14,736 bases of DNA from the NCBI GenBank assembly GCA_027074805.1, contig JALTCK010000161.1, positions 1 through 14,736 of the forward strand. Reading direction: 5' to 3'. This DNA is from Thermococcus sp. Its GTDB lineage: Archaea; Methanobacteriota_B; Thermococci; Thermococcales; Thermococcaceae. The notes below the pieces were generated by a model. That model was not told where the DNA came from and ran no database searches. It worked only from the letters and a program-made list of their open reading frames with translations. The translations under genes were made by a program, and so were the position numbers. Positions 14,238 through 14,736 of this stretch are shown here, piece after piece. How positions within the stretch are numbered: the stretch's first letter is position 1; each line of letters starts with the position of its first letter.

Positions 14238-14528
14238 TCATTCCCCCAAAAGTTCATTGCACAGCTCTCTCAGTTTTTTCTTCCCCTCCCTGAGGGTCTC
14301 GGCGCCTTTACCCGTTATCCTGTAAACCCTAACTCGCCTGCCGCTCCTGACCTCCCAGTGGCTCTCCAGAAGGTCTTTGCCTTCGAGGGCGTGGAGGAGG
14401 GGGTAAACAGTTCCTGGGCTCAGGTTGTAGCCGTGTCTCCCTAGCTCCTCCATCAGGAAGGAGCCCGTAACAGGCCCCTCTTTGGCGTGGTGCAGGATAT
14501 GGAGAGTTAGGAAGTCCCGGTACCTCAT
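14238..14528 (-). CDS. PadR-family winged-helix transcriptional regulator (96 aa)
   Basis: Small dimeric winged-helix repressor. MRYRDFLTLHILHHAKEGPV forms helix 1, TGSFLMEELGRHG helix 2, LSPGTVYPLLHALEGKDLLES the recognition helix region with the PadR hallmark YPLLxxLE (42-49), and RRVRVYRITGKGAETL the wing. A short C-terminal helix replaces the longer dimerisation domain of larger PadR proteins. ATG 14528 is chosen: GGTG (14535-14538) is six bases upstream and the domain begins there; an open frame continues upstream to 14711 but only as antisense-like sequence crossing the thioesterase gene. The downstream MFS gene starts 3 nt after the stop. Two overlapping palindromes at 14528-14555 touch its start codon, so it probably represses its own operon. 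Confidence 0.9.
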   Translation of the reverse strand: MRYRDFLTLHILHHAKEGPVTGSFLMEELGRHGYNLSPGTVYPLLHALEGKDLLESHWEVRSGRRVRVYRITGKGAETLREGKKKLRELCNELLGE

Positions 14529-14555
14529 ATCGAACACCGATATCGAAAAACGATA
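14528..14555 (-). promoter_or_regulatory. Tandem palindromic operator, likely PadR autoregulatory site
   Basis: Two perfect inverted repeats TATCG-N5-CGATA occupy 14528-14542 and 14541-14555, sharing two bases. The first extends to 6-bp arms (14527-14543). Their junction, CGATATCG, is itself palindromic, so the 28 bp is symmetric about 14541/14542. It lies immediately downstream of the TATA box, covering the predicted transcript start, ribosome binding site and start codon edge. This is where a repressor would block initiation. Assignment to this PadR protein is inferred from position. Confidence 0.6.
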
Positions 14556-14560
14556 GCAAC

Positions 14561-14570
14561 TTTTAAAAAA
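14561..14570 (-). promoter_or_regulatory. TATA box for the padR-MFS operon
   Basis: TTTTTTAAAA on the minus strand (14561-14570) is centred about 37 bp before ATG 14528, predicting a start near 14540 inside the operator. The T6 run, which starts eight bases past the thioesterase stop, may also terminate that upstream gene. Confidence 0.5.
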
Positions 14571-14577
14571 TTTTGGC

Positions 14578-14736
14578 TTACTCGAGGACGTGCTTTTCAA
14601 GGACGTAGCAGTGGAAGGTCCCCTCAAAGACCTCCTCTTTTCTCTCGTTGAAAACTTCCGCTTTAACGAGCTTCTTTCTCCGGGAGGACGTTCCGCCCCC
14701 CACACCCCCATTGTCTTCGATGACTTTGGCCCGGGC
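14578..14736 (-). CDS. Probable hotdog-fold thioesterase, C-terminal fragment (52 aa in window)
   Basis: The frame is open from the right edge to TAA at 14578-14580; the N-terminus lies outside. The visible residues, ARAKVIEDNG through a Gly-rich stretch, then RKKLVKAEVFNERKEEVFEG and TFHCYVLEKHVLE, show the paired terminal beta strands typical of PaaI/DUF4442-like acyl-CoA thioesterases (x-A-x-V-x-N-x4-V-x-x-G-x-F-x-C-Y-V-L). The catalytic part of the fold is not in the window, so the assignment rests on the C-terminal strand pattern only. It is upstream of and in the same direction as padR, 49 nt apart, but padR has its own promoter. Confidence 0.6.
   Translation of the reverse strand, partial: ARAKVIEDNGGVGGGTSSRRKKLVKAEVFNERKEEVFEGTFHCYVLEKHVLE

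Noticed and set aside
14529..14711. N-terminal extension of the PadR gene up to 14711
   Set aside because: The extension overlaps the thioesterase C-terminus in another frame, has no ribosome binding site, and the PadR fold and GGTG site both indicate ATG 14528.
1..14736. CRISPR arrays, insertion sequences, tRNA/rRNA genes, attachment sites
   Set aside because: No repeated spacer-length units, transposase motifs, terminal inverted repeats, tRNA cloverleaf elements or rRNA segments were seen on reading both strands by eye; a tRNAscan or repeat search would settle it.

Overview
The window looks like a stretch of chromosome from a hyperthermophilic euryarchaeon of the order Thermococcales, most likely Thermococcus. 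The main anchor is an intein-free family B DNA polymerase of 774 codons whose residue numbering matches the T. kodakarensis (KOD) enzyme at every catalytic position I checked. Other support comes from archaeal-type TATA boxes about 25-27 bp upstream of inferred transcript starts, several apparently leaderless genes, GGTGA/GGAGG ribosome binding sites, GTG/TTG starts, an archaeal DUF234-type ATPase, an archaea-specific RecJ-like DHH protein with a DnaJ-type zinc finger, and a Thermococcales-type L-asparaginase I. This is family recognition from memory of sequences; no search was run.

Layout. (1) 101-1687, plus strand: two AT-richer genes for an exported and a membrane-anchored/exported protein of unknown function, probably one operon. 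(2) 1769-4093, plus: polB. It converges, 6 bp apart, with an ATPase/PD-(D/E)XK-like protein on the minus strand (4100-5473). (3) 5500-7813, minus: a HAD-family hydrolase with its own leaderless promoter, preceded by a two-gene operon of a four-helix membrane protein and a TOPRIM-domain protein. (4) 7959-11392, plus: an MFS transporter, then the large RecJ-like DHH phosphoesterase. (5) 11467-11976, plus: two small unknown proteins. The second overlaps tail-to-tail with the L-asparaginase gene (11956-12948, minus). (6) 13035-14736, minus: a PadR-like repressor and an MFS exporter in one operon, downstream of the C-terminal end of a probable hotdog-fold thioesterase that runs off the window.

Regulation and packing. 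Genes are tightly packed. Several TATA boxes touch or overlap the stop region of the preceding gene (5494-5503, 6232-6240, 11723-11730). The clearest regulatory signal is a 28-bp doubly symmetric element at 14528-14555, two overlapping TATCG-N5-CGATA palindromes. It sits between the padR TATA box and start codon and is a strong candidate autoregulatory operator for the PadR/MFS efflux pair.

I see no rRNA, tRNA, CRISPR array, insertion sequence or prophage. Most of the window is ordinary Thermococcales housekeeping and accessory content. I found no convincing wholly new system; the least explained parts are the exported protein pair, the membrane protein/TOPRIM pair and the PadR operator.
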